A stretch of 64,000 nt of DNA from Chytriomyces cf. hyalinus JEL632 (GCA_025435555.1 JAIWWG010000117.1:22082-86081); one strand, 5' to 3'. Positions 26,160-37,855 are shown, numbered from the stretch's first letter. Made by a program: numbers and translations. Notes: generated by a model not told the origin, from the letters alone.

Positions 26160-28513
26160 TCAAGTACGCGCCTGCACGGCGCCAATAAAATGATTCACCG
26201 CATCACTCCTCCACCCATATTCGTCGTCCGCGTCCAAAGATTCTTCATCCTCGTCCGCTCCTTCTTCCTTTTCATCGCTACTGCGCACATTTTCCTTTCC
26301 TTTAAAGATCCCCAATCGAACTTGTCGACTCCATACAATGGCTCGTCGGTACGCGCGGTCCATGACAGCATCTTCGTGTTTTAATGCTCCAAGAAGTGCT
26401 TTCAGTTTCTGGCTGCGGTTTCGACTGTCTTCGGCGAGTAGAGTGAGACGTTTCATGTCGGGCGTGCCAGAGACGTCGTCGAGATTATTGCTGCCCATTG
26501 TTTTTTCATCTTCACTTTCTTCCATGGGAACTGTCTCTCGAACTCTTGTGTCTCTATCGGCAGAATCGGGTGCATTCAGGTATTCTGAAAACATTCCCGT
26601 CGATGCATCTGCATCACCCACGGCAATACAATGCTTGAGACCACAAGGATCGCACAGAACTACAGAAAGACCGCCAGCAACGCGGTGCTTCCATCGCGCA
26701 GAAAAGACACCGCACGACGCGCAAACGCTCGATTTTTTGGACCTTTTTCGTTTCCTTGTACCCGATGTAACCCCAGAGTTTGGGAGTAGTGCCAACCCTT
26801 TCATCTTTTTCTTGACTCGATCGGATTCGAAGGCATCGTCTTCATTGGAGTAGTCTGCGAAAGCTTCGTCTGTTGTAGGGAAGGATTGGTTTTCGGTTCG
26901 TATCCGTGCCCGCGCATGTGTGTCTTGGCTATTGCCCCAATCCATAAAATCGACCGAGATTTCTCTTTCATCAATGCTGAATTCATTTGACGAGGAGTCT
27001 GACGAATTTCTGCGCCGAAGAAGGTTGTATGGATCCATAAGATCTGCTGTATCATCCTTTGCCGCAGAGTCACCGCTACCTTGTCGCCCAGGTGAACCCT
27101 GCAACGCAGTTTCTTGTGATGAAACTCTTTTAGAAGCTCCAGAAACAGTCGATTCCTTCATTTTCGAACTTCCCGCAGGAACTCGCTCATTGCGCTTGAG
27201 AGATTTAAACGATGGAGTTGGAGATCGTGTTGGAATCGGAGCATTTGACGCGCGAGATGATTCTTTTTCCGGACTGTTGCTTTCGAGACGACGTGTTGAT
27301 GGGCGTGGTGAGTTTGGTGCTGGGCTTCCGCTTCCGGCTCGGTTTTTGCTGCCTTTTGGACGACCGGGGCCTCGGCGCGGTTGTGCGACAGTCAAATTGG
27401 ATGCAAACGCAGGCGTGGATTTGGGCGAAGGTGGTGGGATAGTTTGTTTTCGTAGTTGAGGAGTTGAAGGGGCCGATTTCGGCGGTGGTGGGCTGCTGGC
27501 TTCGGCATTATCCTCGCTTCCACTGCTGCTGCTGCTGGTTTGTGGCTCTTGAGTGGATGTCTCTGTGTTTTGGTTTTGAGTTGATGATGACCCTGAGCCT
27601 GAAGCGCGAACTGCTCTTGGTCTTCTCGATTCGCGCGTTCTGAAAATAGAAGCCCCCCAGAAAAAAAAAATCAAAAAAAAAAAAAAAAAGTCAGAATTTG
27701 GGTTTCAAACACAAACTGAATAAAACACACAAAAACTCACTTGCTTGCATCCTCCTCCATATCATCATCGGCATTTCGCGTCGTATCGCTCACACGAAGT
27801 GCAAGCTCCTCCGTCTCCGTGTCCGACTGGTCCTCATCCGGGTCCCCATCCAACTCATCCTCATCGTCATCATCATCGTCATCGAAAATGGCAGCAATAG
27901 TGGAAGAATGATTGATCCGCGTCGAAGCCGGTCGAGCATCCACTTTCGCAATTGCGCGTGCAATCTTGTACGGTTTAGCAAACTTGGCCATGTTCTTGAA
28001 AATATCTGACTGGATGCCCTCGGCGAGTGCAAACTCAAACAGGGGGGCAAGGAGTTCGTGAACTCCGTGTTTTCGCGCTAGTTTGATGGCCGTGTCGAGA
28101 GGCACCCATGTGCCCTGGAACATGTGGAAACCGCCTTGCACCTGGAAAGGAAATATCAAATATGTAAATGAGAAGTCAGTGTTCACGAACAAAAGATGTA
28201 TCCAAGTCTGGGCAGAGACTCAATACTTCACGCACTTTCTCGTGAACACCGCCGGAAATATCGCGTTCCAGTATCTTTGTACGCTGCGTCTTTGGGAATC
28301 CTGCAGCACGAAGGACCTGTGGGCAGTGGAAAGAGGGGTGGGGGTCAGCTCGGTGTGCGGTTGAAAGCGATATCGGGGCACAGGGGAGACAACCTGAGTC
28401 GCATTGATGTAATCGTCCTTTGCCCGCCTCATGACTGGCTGCCCGTAGCTGTCCATCTGCTGCAGAACGTGAACCCCAGAGTAGGTTGCCGGCGTGATCG
28501 CTTCAGACGCCAT
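26160..28513 (-). CDS. APSES (KilA-N) transcription factor with AT-hook and GATA-like zinc finger, 693 aa
   Basis: Exons (minus): 28513-28394, 28316-28236, 28141-27741, 27639-26160; phases close. N-terminal APSES/MBF DNA-binding domain: TYSGVHVLQQMDSYGQPVMR, DDYINATQ, VLRAAGFPKTQRTKILERD, GGVHEKVQGGFHMFQGTWVP, LDTAIKLARKHGV. An acidic run (DDDDDDEDELDGDPDEDQ) follows, then Ser/Pro-rich sequence with an AT-hook (RRGPGRPKGSKNR) and near residue 490 a C-x2-C-x19-C-x2-C finger (CASCGVFSARWKHR..LCDPCGLKH) with the Trp-Lys and CGL features of GATA fingers. APSES proteins regulate G1/S (Mbp1/Swi4) or development; most carry ankyrin repeats, none seen here. It is likely a nuclear regulator; targets unknown. 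Confidence 0.88.
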
Positions 28514-29038
28514 CAGCACAATTTCCAATTTTCTATTGCCTGCTTTTTTTTTTTTTTTGTTTTTTTTTTTTGAATTTCCTTCGAGAAACAGAACACCCTG
28601 ACATTGGGCCAAGGCTCAGTCCAGAACAAAATTGGGTGCATTTGGGCGCGTTTTTTTGCAACGCGCATCCGAATATGTGTAGTGCATCTCAGACGCCTTT
28701 ATTTCTTCTTCTTGTTGCGATCAACAATGCATGATGACGCTGCTTTGTTTGGGAGACATTTTTGTTTCACAGATATTTCCAAATACAGGGTTGGTTGACC
28801 AAAAAGCGCGCATCTCGGCCTCAGCTGTCGCGTTACCAATATTGGGATTCAAAGACTCATGATATGAAAACAAAAGATTAAGTTTGCATTTCTTTCAACA
28901 GAGAATCAACTCACTCCTTGATCCATCAAAAACACATGTAAAAAGATAAAACAAACAACCGGAAGTGATAGATTTGAACAAAAGAAAACAACTGTAATAT
29001 TCGCGACGCAAGAGTTTCCACACAAGCTTCGTACTCTT
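28514..29038. other. Intergenic, no gene seen
   Basis: Contains two poly-T runs (28549-28572), a short ORF with no family features, and the 3' flank of the Nrd1-like RRM gene. Upstream region of the APSES gene. Confidence 0.5.
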
Positions 29039-30104
29039 TCATCCCCATCGTGACCTCTTTTTCTCACGATCATCACGTTCCCGATACCCACCATCGCCAT
29101 CTGACCGCCGACTACTACTCCTCCTATCGTCATGCTCATCATCATCACTCCTTCTCCCTCCTTTACGATCTCCAAACCGTCGATCCACATCCCCTGATCC
29201 TCCTCCTCTTCCTCGATGAAACCCACCTCTACCCCTTCCAGCGGACCCAAAACTCGAACCACTCCCGGCACCCGCGCCATCATACACTTCATCGGAAATA
29301 TCAGGCTCCTCGATAATCAAACCACCTTGAATCGGTCGGCCGCCTCCATATCGCGCCTGTCCAATCGCCTTCTTGTCCGCCTCGCTCATTTCAGTGACGG
29401 GGAACGCCGTTTCACCCGTTTCATACTTGAAATGTTCTTTGGGACCGAATCCGCAACCCCAACTCACCTTGTTTCAATTGTTTATAACCAAAGAAGAGAA
29501 TAAAAATAATTAAAATAAAGCACTCACCCTTAACAATGTTCCATCTACAGGCACTTGGTTCATAATCTCATGCGCTTGTACGGCCTCCTCGCGTGTATAC
29601 GTCTTGACGAAACCCGTCAATTTGTTTGGGTTAATGTTGGCTCCAGCCACACGCACATTTGCATGCTGGATAAACGCAGCCCTCAGCGTTTCTACGCTCG
29701 TTTCAGGCCGTAAACCGCCGACAAACAAAGTTCGACTCAAGACTACATGAAACACCAAACATTTCAATCAGCAACAAAAAAAAACAAAACAAAAAAAGTA
29801 ACTCACTCCTCAAAACATTTGCATTCCCTCCCGCAGTAGGATCCTGAAACGGTTGAAAATTCGAAGGCCCCTTCGCAACCAACTCAGGAATATACTTTTC
29901 AGGGTTCCTTCCACCCCATATCGTTTTCGGTCGAAACGGGGCCCATGAATGTTGGACATGCGTTGTGGTTAAGCTGACTGGAGGCGGGTATTGATGTGAA
30001 GAAGTGTCCGCGTATGAATTGTATTGTTTTTCAACTATTGTTGGGGGAGAGGATGTGGTGCTGTGGTTTTGAAAGTTGGCTTGTAGGCGGTCGCTGGAAA
30101 TCAT
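29039..30104 (-). CDS. Nrd1/Seb1/SCAF-type RNA-binding protein, RRM half only, 313 aa
   Basis: Exons (minus): 30104-29807, 29742-29528, 29467-29039; phases close to 313 aa. The composite RRM of the Nrd1/Seb1/SCAF4-8 family is seen: LSRTLFVGGL (RNP2-like), GFVKTYTREEAVQA (RNP1-like), then the family-specific WGCGFGPKEHFKYETGE, AFPVTEMSEADKK, GG and GLIIEEPDI. The tail is RGG-like (GRGRGGFHRGRGGG) then Arg/Asp/Ser-rich, ending SRWG. Relatives bind nascent RNA and couple RNA polymerase II to termination and 3'-end formation, using an N-terminal CID. That CID is missing here but is encoded by the next gene upstream on the same strand (31115-32823). Start is the first ATG in an open frame that extends about 75 nt further up. 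Confidence 0.85.
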
Positions 30105-31114
30105 GGGTTGTTGCAGTGCTTGGAAGGAGGATGCGTGGTGGTCGTTTGGCTTTGAAGGTCTGTTGTGTTTTGAATTGAAGGGGATTCACGTGGTTAGATA
30201 TTGCGTTGAAATACATACAACGAGAAGACAACGAAAGCAGTGAGGAGAAAGAACGAGACAAAAAAGAGTTTGTTAGTTTGTTAGCGCTTCGCCGACATTT
30301 CGCGAAAGAAAAAAAATTGAAAAAATTGTTTTTCAAGAAATTTTATCCGCAAAAGTTTGGGCCTCCAGAGGCAACGTTTGGAGCCGCAGAACAGGCTACG
30401 CTGAAACAAAGGAGGCGACGTCAGTTGTTTCAACCAAAATATCATCAAAAATCACCCCCAGCCACGGCGGCATAGCAACGCACCACGCGTGATGCAGGGC
30501 ACGCACTGCGTTGACTTGTCGGATCCCGCAACCACGTCCTCACTTTTTGATCACCGCCAACCGCCCCATTTCAAAATTCACGCAAGAATTGTTGCCCATA
30601 TAAACACGCTTGGGTTTATTGGCAGAAGAGATATTCGGCAGGTTTTTGCTCTCTTTTCCTCCCCCAAGCCAGCCACAGGGTAGGAAGGAAAAGAGAGAGA
30701 AGCCCCTGGAAAAACAAACCAAAACTGCGCGCTCGAGGTTGAAACCAAATTCAATTTTACGCAACAAGAAGTAATCGATGCTGCATCAGGATTATGCCAG
30801 GAGTTTCGATGTCATGTTATTCCATAAAGAGGAGGGAGTACGGCAAAACATAACAAATAATAGGGGCAAAATTAAATCAAGAATTGTCACCCGCAGCGCT
30901 TCCGTACGATTGATTGTCTGACCAGTCACATGTCTGCATTTTCAGCAACGCGCTTAAATACGCAAAGTCCAGTATTCGTCCCACTGCATCGGGCAACATA
31001 CACGCCGAGATATCGCTGCTTTTTCAAGTTCAATTCACATCAAACACAGTCGGATAACGCGGTGATAAACAGTGACAATTGCGGGATTTCAAAGTCCATC
31101 ACAACATAATCAAT
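30105..31114. other. Intergenic (or long intron) between RRM gene and CID gene
   Basis: 1010 bp without supported coding sequence. A TATA-like stretch lies near 30598-30604 (minus reading TTTATATGGG). Possible splice ends (donor GTAACC near 31170, acceptor near 30120) would join the CID and RRM frames in phase, but the implied intron of about 1 kb would be more than ten times the local norm. Confidence 0.5.
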
Positions 31115-32823
31115 TCAGCCCATTTTAAATGTCCGAATGGACACCGTCTCGTGGCTTCCTTTTAGGTTACTTGGATCGAACATCTGCCGCATGGACTTGT
31201 AGTTTTTGAAACCTACTTTCCTGTATCCTGCACAAAAACAAAAGAAGAAAAACAAAGAGGGAGGGAGGGGAGGGAAATCAATCCAGCTCATACTCAACTG
31301 CAAATTATTTAAACCGTTCAATGAAGCAAGCCCGAAACCTGGCACACTCGGACTCGCCGTTGCACTCGCCGCAAAGGAAGGTCCTCCAGAAATCGAGCCG
31401 GCCGCGGATGCCGCTGTCGCCGCGGGTCGTTCCAGCGATGGTCTGACAAGATCATCTTCATCTTCATCTCCATAATCAAAGTCAGACACGGGTTTTACAG
31501 GTTGTGGCTGTTGTTGTTGTGGTTGATGGGCTGCAGATGCATTTGAGGCTGCTGCAGTTGCAACGGCGGTTGCTGCCACAAGAGCGGCAAATTTGCTGGT
31601 ATCGCCCATGTTCAGTCCAAGCGCGCTGCATCCTGCGTCGCCCAGGACGGACCAAACTTGCAAAAGCACAGCCGTGTTTCCCGCGTTTCTGGCTGAATCA
31701 ATGCTCTGAATTAAAGGCGGTACAAGGAGGGTTGCGTCTACTCCAAGCTGGCCTGCCATAGTCATGGTATTTAAAAGTGTGATGGGATCCATTGTAGACG
31801 GATCAATGCCGAGGGCAGTCAGTGGGTCAATTTGCTGTTGAGGCGGTGCTGGTACTGCAGAAGGTTGCACTGACTGTCCAACTGGTTCTGACGATAAAGA
31901 ATCTGAAGCTGCCAACACAGAAAAGTTGCCAAGTGCTGATGACTTTCTCCGAGGGTCATTTTTGATGATGGGAGCTGGCATCGAGGGTTCTATTGGAGAT
32001 GACGATGCATGTATAGGTGAATCACGGCCCTGGAGACCTGCAAGAAAGTAAAAATCAACACGTGACTCTGATCGCGCAAAGAAATCAAAACAAACGGCAT
32101 TTACCAGAGATGGTCTGATTTGAAGGAGCCGAGTCAGGTAAATACAGCATTTCAATGCCCTCAAGCATGTCTGCGCTGAATAATTGCATGCCCTTCCAAA
32201 TCTGCAGAAGCTTTTTCATTTTTTCCTGCAGCAATTGAGTCAGTTCAAAAAAATACAACAAGGAGAGCTGAAAACACGGCGCGTGTGTACCTTGTCTTTT
32301 GGCGGTGCAGAAAGCATGTGAGGGAACATGTGCTCAATCTTTTCTTCAAAGCGCGTCACCTTCGAAAGTTTGCCATCATTTGTCAGTTCAAAATCTTGAA
32401 AGAAAAAAAAAAAAAGTACCAAGTTTGCGTAGTCAGTTGGCTGCAGCGTTTTGTGGCAGGCACGTACGACCGAGTCAATGATGTAGAGACCTGATGACAT
32501 GTGTAAAAATGAGAAACAGGACACCGATGGGGAAGGTCAAAATAAAGAGTGCACACACCGCTCAATTTGTGTTCTGGCCCGCACTTGGTCACTAGCCGTT
32601 CTACGGAGAAAACAATCGCTTTGTAATTCTGAGGGGGTGAGGGTGAAGCAGTTTAAGCACGGAGGGTGATGAATGTGGACACGAAGCCGCGGGGGAGCAC
32701 ACGACAAACACACACCTTGGCGTACTTGACAGCCAGACGGGTGATGCGCTCGATGCGCGAGGCTGAGAGCGGGGCGCTGGCTGAGACGACGGCGAGCACT
32801 TCTCTGTCGAACTCGGATTCCAT
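31115..32823 (-). CDS. CID-domain protein (RNA polymerase II CTD-interacting), Nrd1/Seb1/SCAF N-terminal half, 431 aa
   Basis: Exons (minus): 32823-32716, 32628-32559, 32490-32420, 32359-32291, 32225-32105, 32037-31294, 31227-31115; phases close to 431 aa. Residues 1-145 form a CID: RIERITRLAVKYAKNYKAIV, SVERLVTKCGPEHKL, LYIIDSVVRACHK, VTRFEEKIEHMFPHML and KMKKLLQIWKGMQLF, aligning with SCAF8/Nrd1 CIDs, which read Ser2/Ser5-phosphorylated RNA polymerase II tails. Then come a Pro/Ser/Gln linker, an Ala-rich helix and an acidic DFDYGDEDEDDL patch of the kind seen between CID and RRM in this family. No RRM follows; the reading frame stops after IRTFKMG. The intron at 32419-32360 was set by homology, since reading through it inserts a poly-Phe artefact. 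Confidence 0.85.
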
Positions 32824-32884
32824 GATATTTTATGCGTTACTTTTTATAATACAAGTCTTTCGATAAAACCAAAAAAGATATTCC
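32824..32884. promoter_or_regulatory. 61-bp divergent gap between CID gene and PNP oxidase gene
   Basis: Start codons of opposite-strand genes lie 61 bp apart, so the promoters must overlap. AT-rich; no defined element seen. Confidence 0.4.
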
Positions 32885-33660
32885 ATGAAAGCGCTGCGAT
32901 CAGTTCAAATGTCGAATCTTGGAGCAGTACAGAACGACCTTGTCCACGCTCTCAGCGCAAATGAATCCGCGTCTGGTCTGATTGACATTGCAACCGCCGA
33001 CCCGCTGAGCGTATTCCAGTCGTGGTACAAGGACGCAAAGGCAGCGGCACCAGAGACGGCGGGCGCAATGACGCTCTCAACGGTGGATGCAGCCATGAAA
33101 CCTTCTGCGCGTATTGTCATGCTGCGTAGTACTGAGGGAGGGTATGCTTTGAACTCTTGTGGTTTGATGTCTCTTGCTTTGACTAACCATTTCCCTCATT
33201 ACTCATGATTCGATCATAACAAAGAACCTTCTCATTCGCTACAAATTCGCAATCAAACAAAGCAGCGCATTTGACACAAAATCCGTTTGCATCACTCACA
33301 TTTTTTTGGGCGCAACACAACCGCCAAGTCCGCATTGACGGAGCCGTCCAAGAGTGGGGCACAACAGAGACTGACGCGTTGTTTACGCGACGTAGACGTG
33401 ATGCGCAGATTGGCGAGTGGACGTCGCAAGGGATGAGTGCTGCGACGCATTCTTCGTACGCTGATGCGGAGGCTGAACGGGCGCGTGTCGCTGCTTCCTT
33501 TGACGGTGTCACTGACATCCCACGGCCCCCCTTTTGGCGTGCGTACAGAGTCATCCCACAATCAATCGAGTTTTGGCAGGGAAATCTGGGTAAGCTGCAT
33601 GACCGCGTATTGTTCACAAGAGACAACAACGATTGGAAGAGGGAGAGGCTCATTGCATGA
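32885..33660 (+). CDS. PDX3: Pyridoxamine 5'-phosphate oxidase, 230 aa
   Basis: Exons 32885-33141 and 33225-33660; phase closes to 230 aa, the normal family length. Seen: DPLSVFQSWYKDA, SARIVMLRS (FMN-binding strand), FATNSQSNKAAHL (equivalent of the TNYGSRKG loop), FASLTFFWAQHNRQVRIDG, and the C-terminal block (RAYRVIPQSIEFWQG, then DWKRERLIA). It oxidises pyridoxine or pyridoxamine 5'-phosphate to pyridoxal phosphate with FMN, completing vitamin B6 salvage. The flavin-contacting Arg and the C-terminal WKRERL motif are retained. Divergent from the CID gene; convergent with the FAD monooxygenase at 33691, only 30 bp away. Confidence 0.92.
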
Positions 33661-33690
33661 AAATAAAGAAGTGAAATTTACAAGCTTGAA

Positions 33691-35586
33691 TTACATGTAC
33701 TTTGCACTGACAGCAGGGGAAGCTGCATCAATCTTCAACTGCTTCTCCACCTCAACAGCATAGTCATACGCGTACACGCGAAAATCAAACGTGCTCACAA
33801 CCCATCCAAAAAACTTGAGTCCAACTTCACCCACAAACCGCTGCATGCTCGATTTAGTGTACTGCGATGCGCCCATCTGCCGAGTCTGCTCCGCAATCTT
33901 TGTTGTACGAGGAATCCGAATCTTTTCATAAACACGCAAACAGCGGTCAGGATCGTCAGGAAACCTTTTCAGCAGGTCCACCAGCACGCCGACATCTTCC
34001 AATGCCATGCTCGTTCCTTGTCCCAGATGGGGTGGCATTCCATGTGCAGCGTCTCCAATCAGAGTCACTCGACCGACGGTCCAACTCTCGATTGATTTGC
34101 GGTCGTAAATCGTGATAGGTGAGATACGGTGTGCGTTCCCAATAATCTGCGCAATGTCTTTGGGCGCTTTCCACGACTCCAACAGCGCTGCAAGTCGCTT
34201 CGCTTCTCTTGGAAAGTCCGCATACGGCACCCAGCTGTCTACTTCAGCAGGTTCCTCCTGATGGTCCGCAACATTCCAGGAAATTAGATTGTTTCCCACA
34301 CTCATCATGTTTACGCTCGTTCGATTGCTTGTGTTCATGTAGAACGAAATGGCCGACCTTGTCAACCAAGGATCCCCATCCTCCAGTCGAGTGATGCCCA
34401 AGAAGCCTCTACTTCCCGTGTAGATGGGTTTATCGTTTGATCCAGGAAAAAGGAGTTCACGCGTTTTCGAACGGATCCCGTCAGCAGCAATCAAAAGATC
34501 GCCAGTGACAGAGGTTCCATCAGCAAACTGGACTGTGACGGACGCTTTTTCCGTGTCGGTCGCGGCAGTTTGGGTGAAGCTTTCGAGACGTTTTCCACAC
34601 ACGAATCGGACACCCAGTGCACTTGCAGCCTCGTTCAAAATCTTGTGCAGAGCAGAACGCATGATGCCTGGAGTTTTTTTCTTTGTTTAGTTTTCGTCCT
34701 ACAAACACCGATACACCCTGAAGCATTGAATACTTACACACATATTCATCATCTGCAGCCATTTTAAAACAAGTGATGGGAGTTCCATCAATGCGGTTCA
34801 TGTAACTGTTGCGGTTGGCGCTCTGACCTAACGTGAGATGGGGGAAGATGCGTTTGGCATCAGCAAGACAGATCCTATTTGCATTCGCAGGGACAGTCTC
34901 CCACGGTCCAATCTTTAGAATTTAAAATAAGTTACCTTGTCGACGAATGGCATCCAACACGCCAAAGGTCTTGAAAACTTGCAGTCCATTCGCAGTGATC
35001 ATGATACCTGAGTGGGTTCATTTTAGGGTGAGCAAAAGTACTGCGTATACACGTATCGCTGGATATAGTTGGGTAGCACCTCCTCCAACGTCGCCTGTTT
35101 TGTTTTTGTTTTGTTGACGTTTATATTGGGAGACATTTTCATCGAGTTTCAATCAGAGAAACGAACCAAACTCAGGAACAGCGAGACGTCCTTCCGAGAT
35201 GCGCACTTCCTCCCTGTGGTAGCGATGAAAGCATTGTGAGATCATCGTTCGAGTGACGGGGCATGGATGGATGGGGTTACGGAGCATCGAGTTAAATTGA
35301 TTGACTTGTTCAGTGCTCCAAAACTCACTCAGAATATCAACGCACCTTTCATAAATGGTTGCCGTGTGTCCTGCCTGTGCGAGACCCAGCGCAAGAGTGC
35401 TTCCGGCCATGCCGCCTCCTGTGGATGTCATGCTCGGAGGTCAGCAAGGATCGATGAAAGAGACAGGGGGGAGAAGAGAGCGAGAGAGCGAGAGAGCGAG
35501 ACAGAGAAACAGTGAGAATGCCATGGTGGACATGTGCCCTGCAGCAGTCAGAGGTGCTCACCAACAATGATGATGTCGAGTCCCAT
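33691..35586 (-). CDS. FAD-dependent monooxygenase, copy 1, 7 exons, 432 aa
   Basis: Exons (minus): 35586-35562, 35418-35346, 35213-35167, 35094-35080 (15 nt), 35007-34936, 34827-34738, 34667-33691; phases close to 432 aa. Class A flavoprotein hydroxylase (FAD_binding_3): dinucleotide motif IIIVGGGMAGS, DG motif LLIAADGIRSKTREL, GD motif VTLIGDAAHGMPPHLGQG. Typical relatives are salicylate or 6-hydroxynicotinate hydroxylases that insert oxygen into aromatic rings using NAD(P)H; the actual substrate cannot be told. The first 56 residues are spread over four tiny exons, one of 15 nt. Tandem partner of copy 2 with the same exon sizes apart from the last. A soluble enzyme is expected. Confidence 0.9.
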
Positions 35587-35949
35587 TTTATGTAAGGTTC
35601 TTTTCTTGTCCCCCAATTTTTTAGAATTGCTGTTTGAAAGAAATGCCCAGGTCAATCAAATTTGACGACCGCGCTTGCGCAGGAAACGGGCGCGGAGGGA
35701 CAGACAGCGAAGAACGAGCGAGAACACCTGTACCGATATTCTACTGAGATGAAAGTCATGAGAGAGACAGAGGAGAATCAGGTGCGGCGGAGGGTGGATT
35801 TGGAGTCGCTGCAGCCTCTCGAGACTCTGAGAGCATCACTGATAAATCAAACCGATGCGGTTTTTTAATTGGAGCATGATCGGCGGCCCTTTGAATTGGT
35901 CCTTGCAGCAGGATGCTTTTCAAATTATATCCCTCCATCCTTCTTCTTT
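35587..35949. other. Upstream region of monooxygenase copy 1
   Basis: No gene seen. Part of it, near 35590-35650, resembles the stretch just upstream of copy 2 (shared TTCTTTT..CCAATTTTT and ATGCCCAGG words), so the duplication includes promoter sequence. Confidence 0.5.
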
Positions 35950-37855
35950 CTAAAGTTCATCTTTATTCCACTTTGCAGGAGAAGCAGCAGTATTGGACTC
36001 TATCTTCAACTGCTTCTCCACCTCAGAAATATAGTCATACTCGTACACGCGAAAGTCAAACGTGTTTACGACCCACCCAAGGAACTTGAGCCCAAGTTCA
36101 CCCACAAACCGCTGAATGTTCGTTTTGGTATACTGCGATGCGCCCATCTGCCGGGTCTGCTCCGCAATCTTTGTTGTTCGAGGAATCCGAATCGCTTCAT
36201 ACATGCGCAAGCAGCGGTCGGGTTCAGCTGGAAACCTTCTCAGCAGATCCACCAGCACGCCTACATCCTCCAACGCCATACTTGTTCCTTGTCCCAAATG
36301 CGGCGGCATTCCATGTGCAGCATCCCCAATTAGCGTCACTCTGCCGACGGTCCAACTCTCGATTGATTTGCGGTCGTAAATCGTGACGGGTGAGATACGG
36401 TACGCGTTCCCAATAATCTGCGCAATGTCCTTGGGCGCGTTCCACGACTCCAACAGCGCTGCAAGCCGTTCCGCTTCTCTTGGAAAGTCTGCGTACGGTA
36501 CCCAGCTGTCCACCTCAGCAGGTTCCTCCTGATGGTCCGCAACATTCCAGGAAATTAGATTGTTTCCCACACTCATCATATTTACGCTCGTTCGATTGCT
36601 TGTGTTCATGAAGAACGAAATGGCCGACTTTGTTAACCAAGGATCCCCATCCTCCAGTCGCGTGAGGCCAAGAAAACCTCTGGTTCCCGTGTAGATGGGT
36701 TTATCGTTTGATCCAGGAAAAAGGAGTTCACGCGTTTTCGAACGGATCCCGTCAGCAGCAATCAAAAGATCGCCAGTGACAGAGGTTCCATCAGCAAACT
36801 GGACCGTAACGGACGCTTTTTCCGTCTCGCTCCTGACAGTTTGGGTAAAACTTTCCAGCCGTTTTCCGCACACGAATCGGACACCCAGTTCACCTGCAGC
36901 TTCGTTCAAAATCTTGTGCAGCGCGGAACGCATGATGCCTGTGTATTTTTTATTTTTGTTTGTTTTTGATTTCGTTATTACTTCATGCTTTTTTTGTGTG
37001 TTGCCTGAACAAGTTGAACACCTACACACATATTCATCATCCTCTGCGACTTTAAAACTTGTGATGGGAGTTCCGTCAATGCGGTTCATGTAAACGTTGC
37101 GGTTCGTCCTTTGACCTGGAATGAGAACACAGATCCTGTTTGCATTTACAGAAATCTCGTCGCGTGTCCCAATCGTTCAAATGACAAGTTACCTTCTCTT
37201 CGAATGGCATCCAATACGCCAAAGTGTTTAAAGACTTGCAGCCCATTCGCAGTGATCATGATGCCTGTGTGGGGTTTTAGAGCGCATCGTTCCAGGTGAG
37301 TAACTGCTGCTGCTGTTTGAAGGAACTAGATCAGATTCGCACCTCCTCCGACGGCGCCTGTGTTTGTTTTGTGTTTTTGTTTGTAACGTTAGTTGCATAT
37401 TGGGTGGACATTTTAATCAGTAGCAAACCAAAGTCAGGCATGGCGAGAACTCCCTCCGAGATGCGCACTTCCTCCCTGGGAGAGAGACGGGTGTGAAAAG
37501 AGGTTTGCGGGTTCGAGTGACGGGGATGGATGGATTTAGTGGAGAGTATCGTCGAGTTGTATTGATGGGGAAACGCTGGTACGTTGGCATGAAAACACTG
37601 AACAGAATATCAACGCACCGTTCGTAAATGGTTGCCGTATGTCCTGCCTGTGCGAGACCTAGTGCAAGCGTGCTTCCGGCTATGCCGCCTCCTGTGGATG
37701 TGATGGTCGGAGGTTGGTATGGATTGATGACGAGAGAGAGAGGGGGAGAAGAGAGCGAGAGAAAGATAGTGACAGAAATAGAGAGAGTGCGGCGATGGGT
37801 CCGAGTCCTGCAGCAGTCTGAGATGCTCACCAACTATGATGATGTCAAGGCCCAT
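35950..37855 (-). CDS. FAD-dependent monooxygenase, copy 2, 7 exons, 436 aa
   Basis: Exons (minus): 37855-37831, 37691-37619, 37475-37429, 37357-37343 (15 nt), 37264-37193, 37115-37026, 36938-35950; phases close to 436 aa. Same motifs as copy 1: IIIVGGGIAGS, LLIAADGIRSKTREL, VTLIGDAAHGMPPHLGQG, all intact. Exon sizes 25, 73, 47, 15, 72 and 90 nt match copy 1 exactly; the last exon is 12 nt longer. Intron 6 is free of stops in frame and can be mistaken for coding sequence. Differences from copy 1 are scattered substitutions plus the C-terminal tail. Same aromatic hydroxylase class, substrate unknown. A copia element lies 215 bp upstream of its start. Confidence 0.9.

Noticed and set aside
30206-30475. 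Plus-strand Lys-rich 89-aa ORF
   Set aside because: No family features; low-complexity and lies in the upstream region of the RRM gene.
32395-32419. Poly-Phe stretch in frame inside the CID domain
   Set aside because: It is the start of a 60-nt intron (32419-32360); splicing restores alignment to SCAF8-type CIDs.
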